This document shows, one piece after another, positions 18,618-27,676 of a DNA stretch of 64,000 nucleotides. A program made the translations under genes and the position numbers. This DNA comes from an uncultured Aquimarina sp. Lineage in GTDB: Bacteria > Bacteroidota > Bacteroidia > Flavobacteriales > Flavobacteriaceae. Positions within the stretch are counted from its first letter, which is position 1. Each line of letters begins with the position of its first letter. The DNA is taken from contig CANMSL010000016.1 in the NCBI GenBank assembly GCA_947500505.1, forward strand, positions 37,556 through 101,555. The letters are read 5' to 3'. Below the pieces are notes generated by a model, which saw only the letters and a program-made list of their open reading frames with translations, was not told the DNA's origin and did not search any database.

Positions 18618-19604
18618 ATGGCTAAACAAATTAAAACTATAGGAGTAATGACCTCCGGAGGGGATTCTCCTGGTATGAATGCCGCTATTAGAGCAGTTGC
18701 ACGTGCCTGTTCTTATTATAATGTGAGGTGTATAGGTTTTTACAGAGGCTTTCAAGGTATGATAGAAAATGATCAATGTGAACTAAATGCCAGAAGTGTT
18801 CGTAATATTATCAGTACGGGAGGAACTATTTTAAAGTCAGCAAGATCATCAGATTTCAGAACACCTGAAGGACGAAAAAAAGCAGCTGAAAATCTTAAAA
18901 AATCCAATGTGGATGCCATGATATTGATTGGAGGTGATGGAACGTTTAGAGGAGGAAAAATTTTCAGCAAAGAACATAATATTCCCGTTATTGGTGTTCC
19001 CGGAACTATAGATAATGATATTGCCGGCACCAATTTTACAATTGGGTACGATACCGCTCTAAATACAGTAGTACAAGCAATCGATAAGATTAGGGATACT
19101 GCCAGTTCACACGATCGTTTATTCTTTATAGAAGTGATGGGGCGAGATGCAGGATTTATTGCTCTAAATAGTGGGGTGGGTGCAGGAGCAGAAGAAATTT
19201 TGATTCCCGAAGAAGATCTGGGATTGGATAGATTGCTGGAATCTCTAAAACGTAGTAAGCGTTCCGGGAAATCTTCAAGTATAGTTGTAGTTTGTGAAGG
19301 TGATAAAATTGGAAAAAATGTTTATGAACTTGCGGATTATGTAACCGAAAATCTACCAGCTTATGATGTGAGAGTAACTGTTTTGGGGCATATGCAACGC
19401 GGAGGCTCACCCTCATGTTTTGATAGAACACTTGCCAGTAGACTTTGTGTAAAGGCAGTAGAATTGCTATTGGATGGAGAAGCAAATGTTATGGTTGGAC
19501 TGCTCAATAATAAAATTGAAGCAACTAATTTTGATGAAGGATTGAAAGAAGATCATAGCATAAATAAAGAATTGCTACGTATCTCAGATATATTATCTGT
19601 TTAA
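18618..19604 (+). CDS. pfkA: 6-phosphofructokinase
   Basis: A 328-residue cytoplasmic enzyme phosphorylating fructose-6-phosphate to fructose-1,6-bisphosphate. Motifs in order: GVMTSGGDSPGMNAAIRA (nucleotide-binding N-terminus), IGGDGTFRGG, the catalytic PGTIDNDI with the TxGxDTA segment after it, MGRDAGFIA, and GHMQRGGSPS-DRTLA. The GGDGT and TIDND context is that of ATP-dependent group A PfkA rather than PPi-dependent enzymes. It lies 23 bases after TamB and 9 bases before mgsA, so glycolysis entry and the methylglyoxal bypass are co-transcribed. Confidence 0.95.
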   Translation: MAKQIKTIGVMTSGGDSPGMNAAIRAVARACSYYNVRCIGFYRGFQGMIENDQCELNARSVRNIISTGGTILKSARSSDFRTPEGRKKAAENLKKSNVDAMILIGGDGTFRGGKIFSKEHNIPVIGVPGTIDNDIAGTNFTIGYDTALNTVVQAIDKIRDTASSHDRLFFIEVMGRDAGFIALNSGVGAGAEEILIPEEDLGLDRLLESLKRSKRSGKSSSIVVVCEGDKIGKNVYELADYVTENLPAYDVRVTVLGHMQRGGSPSCFDRTLASRLCVKAVELLLDGEANVMVGLLNNKIEATNFDEGLKEDHSINKELLRISDILSV

Positions 19605-19613
19605 AGAAAAATT

Positions 19614-19976
19614 ATGACAATAGCTATCATTGCCCACGATGGTAAAAAAGCAGAAATGGTTCAATTTCTGAATGAACATCAGGATACTCTGCATTCTAAA
19701 AATATCAAACTTATAGCGACCGGCACTACAGGTGAAAAAGCTAAACGAGCTGGTTTTGAAATAGAATCATTACTTTCAGGACCTTTGGGAGGTGACGCTC
19801 AGATTGCGGCTGGTGTAGCAGAGAAAAAAGTGGATATGGTGATCTTTTTTAGAGATCCACTAGCAAAACATCCGCATGAACCAGACATCTTTATGTTAAT
19901 GAGATTATGTGATGTTTATGACGTTCCTTTGGCTACTAACCCCGCTACCGCACAACTACTTCTTAAAGCTTTGTAA
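19614..19976 (+). CDS. mgsA: Methylglyoxal synthase
   Basis: A 120-residue protein converting dihydroxyacetone phosphate to methylglyoxal and phosphate. Diagnostic blocks are IAIIAHDGKKAEM at the start, the phosphate-binding GTTGEKAK loop, LSGPLGGDAQIAAGV carrying the catalytic aspartate, and FFRDPLAKHPHEPDI. Length is at the short end of the family but all motifs are present. Tight coupling to pfkA suggests shared expression, useful when phosphate is limiting or sugar phosphates accumulate (inference). Confidence 0.95.
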   Translation: MTIAIIAHDGKKAEMVQFLNEHQDTLHSKNIKLIATGTTGEKAKRAGFEIESLLSGPLGGDAQIAAGVAEKKVDMVIFFRDPLAKHPHEPDIFMLMRLCDVYDVPLATNPATAQLLLKAL

Positions 19977-19999
19977 AATTGTAAAGTCATACCTTTAAT

Positions 20000-20560
20000 T
20001 TACTTAGATAAATTATAAATACATTGTTCCCTTATTTTCCAGATCTCATCAAATGTGAAATTTAACTGTCTTGAAATTATCCAGTTTTTAATAAAATCCT
20101 GATGGTATTGAACTTTAAAATCACCTACTTGCTCCGGACGAATTTTTTTCTCAATTAAAATGTCATTTTTGATTCTTTCAAAATCCGATGTGCCGGATGT
20201 GGCATCAATAGTTACGTCATTGTATTTAATATAACAATGAGCTTCTGGAATATAAGTTAGGCTATTATCTAGAAGTGTACTTCCAATTTTTGGAGTGTTT
20301 GTAGCATTCATTTTATAAATCCCTATGAAGAGCTCTATATCTTTTTCTGAATTTAGATCTGCTACTTTTTTTAATAATGAATGTTTCGAACTACAAGTCC
20401 CCTTATTTTCTAAAATGACCGATTTAGAGTCGGTTCGATTAGAATTTCTGCCATACGGAATATTTTTAACGTACTCCAGTAAATGAGACCATTTGATAAT
20501 TCCTTGGTCAGTGATTATTTTTGATAAAGAATCGTTCGAATGAATTATAAAATCAAGCAT
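20000..20560 (-). CDS. Transglutaminase-like cysteine-His-Asp domain protein
   Basis: A 186-residue protein, started at the first ATG (20558-20560); a TTG two codons upstream also exists but overlaps a T-tract. The spacing of NKGTCSSKHSLLKKVA, then EAHCYIKYNDVTIDATSG, reproduces a Cys-His-Asp triad as in transglutaminase-like/papain-fold proteins, with the Cys at the N-terminus of a helix. No signal peptide, so cytoplasmic. Most relatives act as proteases or amidohydrolases; the substrate here is unknown. It converges with mgsA, 23 bases apart. Confidence 0.65.
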   Translation of the reverse strand: MLDFIIHSNDSLSKIITDQGIIKWSHLLEYVKNIPYGRNSNRTDSKSVILENKGTCSSKHSLLKKVADLNSEKDIELFIGIYKMNATNTPKIGSTLLDNSLTYIPEAHCYIKYNDVTIDATSGTSDFERIKNDILIEKKIRPEQVGDFKVQYHQDFIKNWIISRQLNFTFDEIWKIREQCIYNLSK

Positions 20561-20573
20561 GCCCAAAAATAAA

Positions 20574-20601
20574 AAAACTCAGGCAATTTTGCCTGAGTTT
20601 T
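20574..20601 (-). terminator. Intrinsic terminator of ridA
   Basis: A perfect 12-base stem (AAAACTCAGGCA / TGCCTGAGTTTT) with a 4-base loop lies 23 bases beyond the ridA stop and runs into a T-rich tract on the minus strand. Confidence 0.85.
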
Positions 20602-20624
20602 GTATACTCTCTAACCGTAAATAT

Positions 20625-21005
20625 CTATTTAACTGCAATTACAGAAATTTCTACATTTACGAATTTTGGTAAAGCAGCAACGGCAACAGTTTCTCTGGCA
20701 GGTGCAGAGTCCTCATTAAAATAGCTTCCGTATACTTCATTAACCTTCGAAAAATTATTCATATCGCTTAAAAAAATGGTGGTTTTAATTACATTTTCAA
20801 AAGTCATATGTACCTCATCCAAAATGGATTTGAGATTTTTCATTACCTGTTCTGCTTCCGTTTTTATATCATCCATTACTAAATCGCCTGTTTCCGGATT
20901 AATTGCTATTTGGCCAGAAGTATAAAGAGTATTGCCAGAAAGAATTGCCTGATTGTAAGGACCTATTGGTGCCGGGGCTTTAGAAGTAGTTATTATTTTT
21001 TTCAT
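20625..21005 (-). CDS. ridA: RidA family reactive intermediate/imine deaminase
   Basis: A 126-residue protein of the YjgF/YER057c/UK114 family, which hydrolyses reactive enamines and imines such as 2-aminoacrylate and protects PLP enzymes. Conserved features are APAPIGPYNQAI near residue 10, LYTSGQIAINPETG, the EQVMKNLKSILDE helix, VIKTTIFLSDMNNF, and the C-terminal PARETVAVAALPKFVNVEISVIA. The Arg in this last block is the one that binds the substrate carboxylate in RidA. It ends in a strong terminator and is separate from the LptD-like gene upstream. Confidence 0.95.
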   Translation of the reverse strand: MKKIITTSKAPAPIGPYNQAILSGNTLYTSGQIAINPETGDLVMDDIKTEAEQVMKNLKSILDEVHMTFENVIKTTIFLSDMNNFSKVNEVYGSYFNEDSAPARETVAVAALPKFVNVEISVIAVK

Positions 21006-21124
21006 GACGTGTAAAGTATTATTGTTTATATTGATTCAGTAAATTAAATTTCTTAAACCTTTACCCTGAGTTTTTCCAAGGGGCAACTCTTTACCCAACG
21101 TATATTGTGGGATTAAAACTTAGT

Positions 21125-23908
21125 TTATAATTGTCTATCCGGTTCTCGCCTTCTGTCATATTTGATATCACTAAGAACAGAGGATGAAATACCAATAAAG
21201 AAATTCCAGGAAGTTCTTTCACTAAAAGGTATCCAGGTGAAATTCATTCTCCAACTGTCCAAATCCCTTTGGAATCTTAGATTGGTAAATGTGAACCCAG
21301 GGTTTCTTAGATCGTAACCCGAGGAAACCCCCACAGACCACTTTGGGGCAAGTTCTACATCACCCGAAAACATAATTGAGTGTGATGATATTTCATTCTG
21401 CCTGGTATTGTTACTGTAGTTAACAGTATATGCTAACCGAAGGGACCAAGGTATTTTATAGTTATAGTTTTTAATGTCCTTTTGCTCTTTATTCGTGTCG
21501 TTTTCTCGATATGTAGGTTCTTCTCTGAAATCAGTTCCACCTCCAAACAAATTATCCGGTCGACCACCACTTCTAAAGGTTTGATTACTCAACGGATCCG
21601 TGTCAGGTTTTCCTTTTTGAAAATCTTGGCTGGAAAAAGAATATCCAAAATTAGCACTAGCTCTAGTAAGTCTGAATAAGCTACCACCATTATTAATATT
21701 CCAGACATCAATTTTACGGTTGTTATTATCTAGTGCATATGGGTCTAGCTCAGCACTAAAGTTAATATCAAGTTTATTTTCGATAATAGGAATATTACCG
21801 GTAATAGATAAAGGGCTAAATTGAAGAGAATCTCCTGCAATATTATAAGCAGTTCTAAAGTTTAAATTATTTAAAAGTACTACTTTTTTAGGTTCAGTAG
21901 CTGTAGTATCCCTACTTCTCACTTTGGCTTCGAGATTATTACTTAACGAAAACCCCACATTGCTGGAGAAAGTATTACTCGGCGCACCAAAAAAACCACC
22001 TTCAAATCTCGAATATTCAAACACTGATTCATCGATTTCGGTATTGGGATCATCTGGTTGTGGATTATCAAAACGCTCATAAAACTGATCAAATGCTGGA
22101 TTGATGTTATAACTGATAGATGGACGCATCGTGTGACGAATTGCCTGAATTTTTTTATCTTTTTTGAAATTAAAAGTTCCGTATACCGTGGTTCCTAAAC
22201 TAGCTGAAAAATTGTACGTTCTAAATGCATCGAATCCTTTAATAGTATCCCTTACGATACCACCTGCACCATCATTGATATCCGGGTCATAATCTTGTCT
22301 GATAGTCTCAAAAACCCAGTTTTCCTGAAAACTGGTCCCCATCGTAGCACTTAAATATTTAAAGATCTTAAAATTAGTACTCACAGGTATAGAATGCTGC
22401 ATACCAATACGTGCCCCTCTAAACATCTCTGAAGTAAACAATTCGTCATCTGTGGTATTAAAACTGTTTTCACCTCTAAAATTATACTGCGTATTAATAT
22501 TATGAATAATTCCTTTTTTGACTCCTAATTTGGGAGCAAATGGAAAAATTCTGGACATGCTGGCATTAACATTAGGAAGCGAAAGATTTACTACACCGGT
22601 ATTGGTATTCGAATTATGAGTAGCTGCTATATTAACATTAAACTGTGGATCTCCCTGAAAGGTTTTAGCATATGAGATAGAGGAACTTAACTGGTTGTTC
22701 AAAAAGTTCCCCGTGTTCAGTTGATTGGTAGACTGTTGAAAAAAATCACTACTTCCAAAGTTCACCGAAGCCGAAAATCTGGAATTTGGATTGGCTTTAG
22801 TGTCTTGATTGTGGGACCATTGAATATTATAAGTGGTTCTTCTGGCAAAATCCGGAAAACCTCTTTCACTGGTTAAGTTATTCTCGTACCTAAGTCGAAG
22901 ATTACCTCTATATTTATATCGTACTGCATAATCAGATTGAGTTAAGAGTGTATAACTTCCGTTTGTATAATAATCTCCTGTCACAGTTAGGTCTACATAA
23001 TCACTTATTGCAAAGTAGTATCCTCCATTCTGTAGAAAATAACCTCGATTGTTTTCTTCTCCATAACTTGGAATAATAAACCCGGAAGTCCTGTCTTCTT
23101 CTAAAGGAAAATAACCGAAAGGTAATCCAAGTGGTGTAGGAACATCAGCAATAAACATGTTTACCAATCCCGTAACAATTTTCTTTTTAGGTACTAATTT
23201 TATTCGTCTCGCATAAAAATAGTAATCTGCATTATCAACATCTTCGGCCGTAGTAAATTTTACATTACTCATATAGATGACAGAATCATTAACTCTTTTT
23301 GATACTTCACCTTTGACATTCATTTCTCCCTGTTTGGTTCGGGAATTATAAATAAGAGCTTTCTCGGTATCAAAATTAAAACGTATGGAATCAGGTTCTA
23401 CCACATTCTGAGCTTGTTTAAAGACAGGTGTTTGTGTATAATCTCCTACAGAATCTTTGATACCATAAGCATAGACCTCATTTTTTGCATTATCAACAAT
23501 GATAAGCCCTGCATTGATCTGCATCTCACCATATATTATTTCGGCTTCATTGTAGAGATACATTTTATTTTCCCTACGACTCAATCTCATATAATCTGTT
23601 GATTTATATTTAACCTTGTCTGTTAGTAATTGTGGAGGAGCGACGGCTGTATCTTGTTCGGTAGTGTCCTGATCTTTTTCGTTTTGTAACACTTCTGATT
23701 TTGATCCTTTTGTATCTTTCACTAAAGAAATTGAGTCTTTTTTTTGAACCGACACTGGTTTATCCGTGGTTTTGTCAAACTCTTGTGCAGTTGTATAACA
23801 AATACAAAATAGTGAAAAACTTAGTGAATAAAGTATGTTACGTACCGTTGTTTGCAATGGTTTATGTCCTATTTTTGTAAAACTATGGCTTAGTTTTTGA
23901 AGTGCCAA
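21125..23908 (-). CDS. LptD-like LPS-assembly outer-membrane protein
   Basis: A 927-residue protein that appears to start at a TTG (MALQKLSHSF), with an N-terminal signal region (ILYSLSFSLFCICYTTAQ, about residues 25-42). A low-complexity Lys/Asp/Thr linker follows, then an OstA-like periplasmic domain (about 95-230, with YNEAEIIYGEMQINAGLIIVD). The C-terminal beta-barrel has TPLGLPFGYFPLEEDRTSGFIIPSYGE as its gateway. It matches Bacteroidota LptD homologues, which insert LPS into the outer leaflet. No ATG occurs before the signal peptide. A TAATTTTG box overlaps the TTG, so the exact start is uncertain. Confidence 0.85.
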   Translation of the reverse strand: MALQKLSHSFTKIGHKPLQTTVRNILYSLSFSLFCICYTTAQEFDKTTDKPVSVQKKDSISLVKDTKGSKSEVLQNEKDQDTTEQDTAVAPPQLLTDKVKYKSTDYMRLSRRENKMYLYNEAEIIYGEMQINAGLIIVDNAKNEVYAYGIKDSVGDYTQTPVFKQAQNVVEPDSIRFNFDTEKALIYNSRTKQGEMNVKGEVSKRVNDSVIYMSNVKFTTAEDVDNADYYFYARRIKLVPKKKIVTGLVNMFIADVPTPLGLPFGYFPLEEDRTSGFIIPSYGEENNRGYFLQNGGYYFAISDYVDLTVTGDYYTNGSYTLLTQSDYAVRYKYRGNLRLRYENNLTSERGFPDFARRTTYNIQWSHNQDTKANPNSRFSASVNFGSSDFFQQSTNQLNTGNFLNNQLSSSISYAKTFQGDPQFNVNIAATHNSNTNTGVVNLSLPNVNASMSRIFPFAPKLGVKKGIIHNINTQYNFRGENSFNTTDDELFTSEMFRGARIGMQHSIPVSTNFKIFKYLSATMGTSFQENWVFETIRQDYDPDINDGAGGIVRDTIKGFDAFRTYNFSASLGTTVYGTFNFKKDKKIQAIRHTMRPSISYNINPAFDQFYERFDNPQPDDPNTEIDESVFEYSRFEGGFFGAPSNTFSSNVGFSLSNNLEAKVRSRDTTATEPKKVVLLNNLNFRTAYNIAGDSLQFSPLSITGNIPIIENKLDINFSAELDPYALDNNNRKIDVWNINNGGSLFRLTRASANFGYSFSSQDFQKGKPDTDPLSNQTFRSGGRPDNLFGGGTDFREEPTYRENDTNKEQKDIKNYNYKIPWSLRLAYTVNYSNNTRQNEISSHSIMFSGDVELAPKWSVGVSSGYDLRNPGFTFTNLRFQRDLDSWRMNFTWIPFSERTSWNFFIGISSSVLSDIKYDRRREPDRQL

Positions 23909-24091
23909 AATTACATATATTTTTTATGTAGAGATTGTAATTGGTAAAAAAATAAATATTTATATCAAATACTGCACTCTGACGTTATTTTAAACAATGT
24001 TTGTATCGTATTTTCTAAGATCATAACCATACGATTTTAGAATTATTATACTAAATACGGAAACAATTAGGTAATGTTTCAAGCTAAGTGA

Positions 24092-24099
24092 TAATTTTG
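24092..24099 (+). promoter_or_regulatory. -7 box TAATTTTG before the amidase gene
   Basis: TAATTTTG matches TAnnTTTG and lies only 7 bases from the ATG at 24107, implying a nearly leaderless mRNA. No TTG sits at the expected -33 distance, so the promoter is only half supported. Confidence 0.4.
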
Positions 24100-24106
24100 C
24101 ATAATT

Positions 24107-25240
24107 ATGAAGAAGAAAATAGTATATAGCTTTTTGTCAATTGTATTAATTTTGATACTATCTGCATATTCAATACCCAAAACTCAGGATGGTAATAAAG
24201 AAAAGTTTGTTGTGGTGTTAGACGCCGGTCATGGAGGACATGATCCCGGAAATCGGGGAAATGGATATAAGGAGAAAGATATTTCTCTTAAAGTGGTCTT
24301 GGCTGTAGGCCAGGCTTTAGAAAAAGATGATCGCTTTGAAGTAGTTTATACAAGGAAGACTGATAAGTTTATCGAGTTGCACGAAAGGGGAAAAATTGCC
24401 AATAAGGCTAAAGCTGATTTGTTTGTTTCAGTGCACTGCAACTCTCATCATTCGCAGGCATTCGGTACGGAGACATTTGTTTTGGGACTGCATGCTAACG
24501 AAGAAAACTTTAATGTAGCAAAAAATGAAAACTCCGTAATCTTACTAGAAGATAATTACGAAGCAAATTATGATGGTTTTGATCCTAACTCACCAGAATC
24601 AATTATAGGATTGATATTATCACAAGAAGAATATCTGGATCAGAGCCTTACATTAGCAAGTTTTGTTCAGAATAGATTTAATAAAACTTTAAAACGAAAA
24701 AGTAGGGGAGTAAAACAAGCTGGTTTTGTGGTATTACATCAAACCTATATGCCAAGTGTATTAATAGAATTAGGATTTCTTACGAATACTAAAGAGGGTA
24801 AATATCTAAACTCGAAAAAAGGTCAGCAAGAAATGGCAAAATCTATAATTACCTCAATTATAGATTATAAGGAAAGTCTGGATGCGGCTTATTACGTTCC
24901 TGAAACAGAAACTCCGGAAGTTGTAAATAATGACTCGATAACAAAAGTTGTTGGAGAACAGCTCTTTGATGGAATAACCTTCAAGGTTCAGATTGCAGCT
25001 GGTTCTAATAATATAGAATTAAAACCGGAAAATTTTAATGGATTGGATCAATTATCTAAAATTCAGTTTGGAGAATTGTATAAGTATTATTTTGGTAGCA
25101 CATCTAATTATAATTTAATCAATGAGTTAAAGCGTGTCGCTGTAGATAAAGGATATCCCTCTTGTTTCGTAGTTGCTTTGAAGGACAATGAATTAATTCC
25201 GCTTAGCGAAGCGTTAAAAATTGATACTTCATCGAATTAA
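24107..25240 (+). CDS. N-acetylmuramoyl-L-alanine amidase (Amidase_3)
   Basis: A 377-residue secreted protein with a signal peptide (residues about 5-22) followed by an Amidase_3 domain. The zinc-ligand segments are VVLDAGHGGHDPGNRG (His), YKEKDISL (Glu) and FVSVHCNSHHS (His), with the catalytic glutamate in MPSVLIELGFLTNTKE. It cleaves the amide bond between MurNAc and L-Ala during cell separation. The C-terminal 100 residues (from about 290, FKVQIAAGSNN) form an extra SPOR-like or regulatory domain. It is followed, 86 bases on, by the MCE gene. Confidence 0.92.
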   Translation: MKKKIVYSFLSIVLILILSAYSIPKTQDGNKEKFVVVLDAGHGGHDPGNRGNGYKEKDISLKVVLAVGQALEKDDRFEVVYTRKTDKFIELHERGKIANKAKADLFVSVHCNSHHSQAFGTETFVLGLHANEENFNVAKNENSVILLEDNYEANYDGFDPNSPESIIGLILSQEEYLDQSLTLASFVQNRFNKTLKRKSRGVKQAGFVVLHQTYMPSVLIELGFLTNTKEGKYLNSKKGQQEMAKSIITSIIDYKESLDAAYYVPETETPEVVNNDSITKVVGEQLFDGITFKVQIAAGSNNIELKPENFNGLDQLSKIQFGELYKYYFGSTSNYNLINELKRVAVDKGYPSCFVVALKDNELIPLSEALKIDTSSN

Positions 25241-25298
25241 TCTAAATAAATACTGATAATTCCTTCGATAATAATCCTTAGATGTATATTTTTTATTC

Positions 25299-25306
25299 TA
25301 AATTTG
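25299..25306 (+). promoter_or_regulatory. -7 box TAAATTTG before the MCE gene
   Basis: TAAATTTG fits TAnnTTTG and lies 20 bases ahead of the TTG start at 25327, in the 86-base gap after the amidase gene. No TTG -33 element is found at normal spacing. Confidence 0.35.
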
Positions 25307-25326
25307 TGTCTTAAACATACGTTATT

Positions 25327-26271
25327 TTGAAATTTACTCGAGAAGTTAAAACAGGAATTTTAGCATTATGTGCTATAGCACTTTTGATTTTTGGTTATAG
25401 TTTTTTGAAAGGCAAAAACCTTTTAGAAAATGACCGAACTTTCTATGCAATATATGACAACGTCGAAGGGCTTATACCGTCCTCTCCGGTTACTATTAAT
25501 GGTTTAGTAGTAGGAAAAGTAATATCTATAGATTTTGCCGATAGAACGGGGAAATTAATTGTACAATTTAATGTCGATAGTGAATTTTCGTTTTCTAAGA
25601 ATAGCGAGGCAAAAGTATATGGCGGAGGCCTGATAGGAGGAAAATCACTGGCAATTATTCCTTCCTATGAACAAGGTTTAGAAGCTAAAGATCAAGATAC
25701 TTTACCAGGCAGAATTGAGGCAGGATTGTTAGAATTAGTAAATGAAAAGCTTACACCACTGCAATTAAAATTAGAAACTGCTATTTCAGATGCAGATACT
25801 TTACTGACATCTGTAAACGGAGTACTCTCTTCAGATAATCAACGAAATCTAAATTCAATATTTAATGACCTAAGTGTTACAATGAGGAATTTCAGGAATG
25901 TTTCCGGGTCTTTAAATACAGTTCTTGCAGGAAATGAGAAAAAACTAAATACTACTTTTACTAACCTGGAAGAAATGTCTACAGAACTTAATCAATTCAC
26001 TAATTCATTGTCTAAGGTAGATGTGGAAAGGCTGGGTAATAATCTGGAAACCGTTTTAAATAATTTAAATAAAACAGTTACAGACCTTGATAAAGGAACA
26101 GTTGGGAAACTAATAAAAGATGATAAACTTTATGATAATTTAGAAAGAGCAACTTATGAATTGGAGTTATTACTTCAGGATCTTAGGTTAAACCCGACTC
26201 GATATGTGAATATTTCAGTTTTTGGAAAAAAGAATAAACCATATATACCACCTACGGATACAATAAATTAA
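25327..26271 (+). CDS. MlaD/MCE family lipid-transport protein
   Basis: A 314-residue protein starting at TTG (MKFTREVKTG), with one N-terminal transmembrane helix (residues about 9-25) and a single MCE domain (about 35-115) containing the hallmark GLIPSSPVTINGLVVGKVISI and GGGLIGGKSLAIIP. A long coiled-coil-like helical region follows with repeated L-x-N and NLNKTVTDLDKGTVGKL. MlaD-type proteins form periplasmic rings that shuttle phospholipids between membranes. The usual ABC partners MlaE and MlaF are not next to it. The Fe-S gene follows 16 bases later. Confidence 0.9.
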   Translation: MKFTREVKTGILALCAIALLIFGYSFLKGKNLLENDRTFYAIYDNVEGLIPSSPVTINGLVVGKVISIDFADRTGKLIVQFNVDSEFSFSKNSEAKVYGGGLIGGKSLAIIPSYEQGLEAKDQDTLPGRIEAGLLELVNEKLTPLQLKLETAISDADTLLTSVNGVLSSDNQRNLNSIFNDLSVTMRNFRNVSGSLNTVLAGNEKKLNTTFTNLEEMSTELNQFTNSLSKVDVERLGNNLETVLNNLNKTVTDLDKGTVGKLIKDDKLYDNLERATYELELLLQDLRLNPTRYVNISVFGKKNKPYIPPTDTIN

Positions 26272-26287
26272 CAACTACTATCAAATT

Positions 26288-27607
26288 ATGCAGTATATTC
26301 CTAATATCATATTTGTAATAGCCTTAATAGCAGGGATTGGATATTTCACTAAAAATATTCGTAAAGTTATACGAAATATCCGATTGGGTAAGGATGTAGA
26401 CCGTACAGATAACAAGAAGGAGCGTTTTAGTAATATGATGCGTATTGCTTTTGGTCAATCAAAGATGGTGAGAAGACCTATTGCCGGAATATTGCATGTT
26501 ATTGTTTATATAGGATTTATTATAATTAATATAGAGGTGCTGGAGATAATTATTGATGGTATTTTTGGCACACACAGAATTTTTAGGTTTTTAGGAGGAT
26601 TTTATGATTTCCTGATCGGTTCTTTCGAGATTTTGGCCCTTCTGGTGTTAGTAAGTGTCTTTATTTTCTGGATAAGACGAAATGTGATAAACATAAACCG
26701 TTTTAAATCCTTAAAAGGTTGGCCAAAAAATGATGGGAATATCATTCTTTATTTTGAAGTTGTTTTGATGACCTTATTTCTTACAATGAATGCTGCTGAT
26801 TTACAATTACAAAACTTGGGGGCAGATCATTATATGAAAGCTGGTGCTTACCCTGTAAGTCAGTACATTTCACCCCTATTTAATGGATTATCTGAAGGTG
26901 CATTAGTTTTGATAGAAAGAGTTGCGTGGTGGATGCATATCATAGGTATTTTAATATTTCTTAATTATTTGTATTTCTCTAAACACCTACATATTCTTTT
27001 GGCTTTTCCGAATACATATTACGGTGACTTAAAACCTAAAGGTCAGATGGATAATCTAGAGGCTGTTACCAAAGAAGTAATGCTTATGATGGATCCTAAT
27101 GCGGATCCTTTTGCAGCTCCTCCCGAAGACGAAGCAGAAGTAGAACCAGAAAAATTTGGAGCTTCTGATGTTATGGATCTTAATTGGGTTCAATTGCTTA
27201 ATTCTTATACCTGTACAGAATGTGGGCGTTGTACTAGTGAATGCCCGGCCAACCAGACAGGAAAGAAGTTGTCTCCCCGTAAAATTATGATGGATACCAG
27301 AGATCGTCTTCAGGAAGTAGGAGATAATATTGATAACAATGGTAGTTTTGTAGATGATGGAAAACAATTACTAAACGATTATATAACTCAAGAAGAATTA
27401 TGGGCTTGTACAAGTTGTAATGCTTGTGTAGAAGCTTGTCCTGTAAGTATTGATCCATTGTCTATTATTTTAGATATGAGAAGATATTTAGTAATGGAAC
27501 AAAGTGCCGCTCCTTCTGATTTGAATAATATGATGTCTAATATCGAAAATAACGGTGCTCCCTGGCCTTTTAACCAAATGGATAGACTAAACTGGAATCA
27601 AGAGTAA
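26288..27607 (+). CDS. Membrane-bound (4Fe-4S) oxidoreductase, HdrC/NarI-type fusion
   Basis: A 439-residue protein with about five N-terminal transmembrane helices (residues 5-240) resembling a NarI/DsrM-like haem b domain, with His residues in helices such as ILHVIVYIGF and WWMHIIGILIF. A C-terminal ferredoxin-like part has two CxxCxxCxxxCP motifs (CTECGRCTSECP near 315, CTSCNACVEACP near 378). It probably passes electrons between the quinone pool and the soluble CCG protein encoded two genes downstream. The exact donor is unknown. Co-directional with MCE, HAD and CCG genes. Confidence 0.85.
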   Translation: MQYIPNIIFVIALIAGIGYFTKNIRKVIRNIRLGKDVDRTDNKKERFSNMMRIAFGQSKMVRRPIAGILHVIVYIGFIIINIEVLEIIIDGIFGTHRIFRFLGGFYDFLIGSFEILALLVLVSVFIFWIRRNVININRFKSLKGWPKNDGNIILYFEVVLMTLFLTMNAADLQLQNLGADHYMKAGAYPVSQYISPLFNGLSEGALVLIERVAWWMHIIGILIFLNYLYFSKHLHILLAFPNTYYGDLKPKGQMDNLEAVTKEVMLMMDPNADPFAAPPEDEAEVEPEKFGASDVMDLNWVQLLNSYTCTECGRCTSECPANQTGKKLSPRKIMMDTRDRLQEVGDNIDNNGSFVDDGKQLLNDYITQEELWACTSCNACVEACPVSIDPLSIILDMRRYLVMEQSAAPSDLNNMMSNIENNGAPWPFNQMDRLNWNQE

Positions 27608-27676
27608 GATCAGAATACTATTTTTAACCATAACTATTAACCATAAACTTTTTAAAATTAAGAGAAACTAAAAATT

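Noticed and set aside
20564..20571. TATTTTTG as promoter of the transglutaminase-like gene
   Set aside because: It overlaps the T-tract of the ridA terminator, has no TTG at -33, and would leave almost no leader, so it is probably coincidental.
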